From Candidatus Woesearchaeota archaeon CG10_big_fil_rev_8_21_14_0_10_45_16 (GTDB lineage: Archaea > Nanobdellota > Nanobdellia > Woesearchaeales > GW2011-AR9): 64,000 nucleotides of DNA. The stretch lies in contig PCXY01000004.1 in assembly GCA_002762785.1 (NCBI GenBank), forward strand, positions 186,001-250,000, read 5' to 3'. Positions 62,715 to 64,000 of this stretch are shown piece by piece. Position 1 is the stretch's first letter, and each line of letters starts with the position of its first letter. Under the pieces are notes generated by a model that was not told where the DNA came from, made no database searches, and saw only the letters and a program-made list of their open reading frames with translations. Both the position numbers and the translations under genes were made by a program.

Positions 62715-63320
62715 ATGCAGATAAAGACATTCAAAGGCGGCTATGACAGCAATTTTACCTATGTTATCTATCATGAGAAAGATTGTTGCATATTAGATCC
62801 AGCGGTTCCGGCCAAAGAAGTTTTAGCTTTTGTAAAAGAGAAAGAATTAGATTTACAATTCGTTGTTTTTCTTCACAGCCACTTTGATCATGTTGTCGAT
62901 CTTAAAGTTTATCGTGAGAAAGGAATTCCCATCTATGGTCATGAATTGACTAAGATACTGATTGATCGCAGGCTGAAAGATGGCGAGATTATCCCTCTTG
63001 GCGACACTAAAATTAAAGTCTTGCACACTCCAGGTCATCGCTATGATTGTATCTGTCTTTTATTGGATGGGAAGCATCTGTTCACATCAGACACTTTGTT
63101 TGTAGAAGGCTGCGGCCGCGTCGATTTTGAAGGCAGCGATCCTGAACTGATGGTAAACACTTTAGAGAAGCTGAAACAGCTGCCTGATGACGTTATCATC
63201 TATCCAGGACATGATTATGGTTCGACGGAAACATCCACTGTCGGCAGAGAAAAAAAGAACAATCGGTTTCTGAAGATGGGTAAAGATGAGTTTCTAAAGA
63301 TGCGGTTGCGGAGAACATAG
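62715..63320 (+). CDS. MBL-fold hydrolase, glyoxalase II-like
   Basis: Zinc motifs HSHFDHVVD, HTPGHRYDCICLLL, SDTLFVEGCGRVDF and YPGHDYGSTE match the glyoxalase II/persulfide dioxygenase-like branch. Length 201 is normal for the short form. It is probably cytosolic thioester or related hydrolysis; the precise substrate is not clear. Confidence 0.85.
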   Translation: MQIKTFKGGYDSNFTYVIYHEKDCCILDPAVPAKEVLAFVKEKELDLQFVVFLHSHFDHVVDLKVYREKGIPIYGHELTKILIDRRLKDGEIIPLGDTKIKVLHTPGHRYDCICLLLDGKHLFTSDTLFVEGCGRVDFEGSDPELMVNTLEKLKQLPDDVIIYPGHDYGSTETSTVGREKKNNRFLKMGKDEFLKMRLRRT

Positions 63321-63366
63321 CTCCAAATCCAAACTTTTTTAAAGAACGTGCCAGAATCAAGACCTA

Positions 63367-64000
63367 ATGACTGAATTGATTATAACAGAGAAGCCAAGTT
63401 CTGCCAAGAAGATCGCTGAAGCTTTAGCAGATGGCAAACCGGTCCAAAAGAAAAACAAGCAGTCTTCCTATTTTGAACTTACCCATAATAAAAAGAAGAT
63501 TCTCGTCACTTCCGCAGTAGGCCATCTTTATGGTCTCGCAGAAAAGAACAGCAGCAACTGGTCATATCCAGTTTTTGATATTGAGTGGGTGCCTTCTTAC
63601 AAGATGTCAGCTGCTTTGAAGTACGTCAAAGATTATATCGACACCATCCAGACTCTAACTAAAGTTGCTGATGAGATCACCATCGCCTGCGACTATGACG
63701 TAGAGGGAGAAGTTATCGGCTTCAATGTTGTCCGTTTTGCCTGTAAGAAGAAAGATGCCAACAGGATGAAGTTCTCGACCATGACCAAGCCAGACCTTGT
63801 AGAATCATACGATACAAAGCTGAATCATCTTGACTGGGGGCAGGCCTTTGCCGGCGAGACCAGGCATAAGTTAGATTGGTTCTATGGTATCAATCTTTCC
63901 CGTGCTCTGACTGCCTCTGTTAAAGCAGCCGGCTCATTCAAGATCATGTCGGCCGGCCGTGTCCAAGGTCCGGCTTTAAAGATTCTAGCTGATAGGGAGA
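63367..64000 (+). CDS. topA: DNA topoisomerase I (type IA), 5' part
   Basis: A frame from ATG 63367 runs off the right edge after 211 codons. It starts MTELIITEKPSSAKKIAEAL, the TOPRIM opening of topoisomerase IA with the catalytic Glu in ITEKP. It continues with ACDYDVEGEVIGFNVVR (TOPRIM DxD) and the GETRHKLDWFYGINLSRAL and SAGRVQGP segments of archaeal TopA. Not truncated by mutation, only by the window. Confidence 0.93.
   Translation, partial: MTELIITEKPSSAKKIAEALADGKPVQKKNKQSSYFELTHNKKKILVTSAVGHLYGLAEKNSSNWSYPVFDIEWVPSYKMSAALKYVKDYIDTIQTLTKVADEITIACDYDVEGEVIGFNVVRFACKKKDANRMKFSTMTKPDLVESYDTKLNHLDWGQAFAGETRHKLDWFYGINLSRALTASVKAAGSFKIMSAGRVQGPALKILADRE

Overview
The window is a gene-dense, mostly intron-free archaeal chromosome segment. 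It carries the archaeal RNA polymerase set (RpoH, split B''/B', split A'/A'') followed by L30e, NusA, S12 and S7. It also carries prefoldin, a Lon-like S16 protease, TYW1, Kae1, archaeal riboflavin synthase and CTP-type riboflavin kinase, an NMD3-like protein, ZPR1, SMC, an archaeal-type SRP RNA and tRNAs with introns. Many starts are leaderless, about 25 nt downstream of a TATA-like box; a few have a clear GAGGTGAT-type Shine-Dalgarno. Mixed in are bacterial-type genes: a sigma-70 family factor, GyrB, RibA/RibB, DapA, FolB, a short AlaRS and a histidine kinase/response regulator pair. This mix suggests a DPANN archaeon, most likely Woesearchaeota-like; the placement is inference, not measured.

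Layout. 1-9.5 kb: sigma-70 factor, membrane winged-helix protein, Nudix plus hydrolase, secreted S16 protease, a riboflavin operon (ribK-ribC-ribH-ribB-ribA, all reading left), GNAT and patatin genes. 9.5-16.4 kb: NMD3-like protein, TYW1, a long PRPP-synthetase-like protein, a palindrome-rich non-coding element, prefoldin alpha and an FtsY carrying an inserted histidine-phosphatase domain. 16.4-27.1 kb: accessory genes (two mini-kinases, dapA, a secreted HExxH protein, a tRNA methylthiotransferase, GH3 and GH114 proteins, alaS). 27.1-29.1 kb: four tRNA genes, three of them with introns, plus STAS-like and FolB genes. 29.1-38.1 kb: RNA polymerase and ribosomal operon. 38.1-46.6 kb: HtrA-like protease, Kae1, GyrB, SMC. 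46.7-47.9 kb: a small RNA gene and a two-intron tRNA-Gly(TCC) whose T-loop intron is related to that small RNA. 48-57.5 kb: ZPR1, an OapB/OapC/GTPase cluster, paralogous unknown proteins, an NTase-HEPN-like protein and secreted acidic proteins. 57.5-64 kb: SRP RNA, a two-component system next to a substrate-binding protein operon, an MBL hydrolase and the 5' part of topoisomerase I.

Most notable: (1) a small RNA present both as its own gene and inside a tRNA T-loop intron, with an identical 27-nt core and compensatory changes in its stems; (2) FtsY with a histidine-phosphatase domain flanked by perfect 39-bp direct repeats; (3) a complete sigma-70 family protein beside an archaeal polymerase; (4) T-loop introns in two tRNAs with a shared 3' junction.
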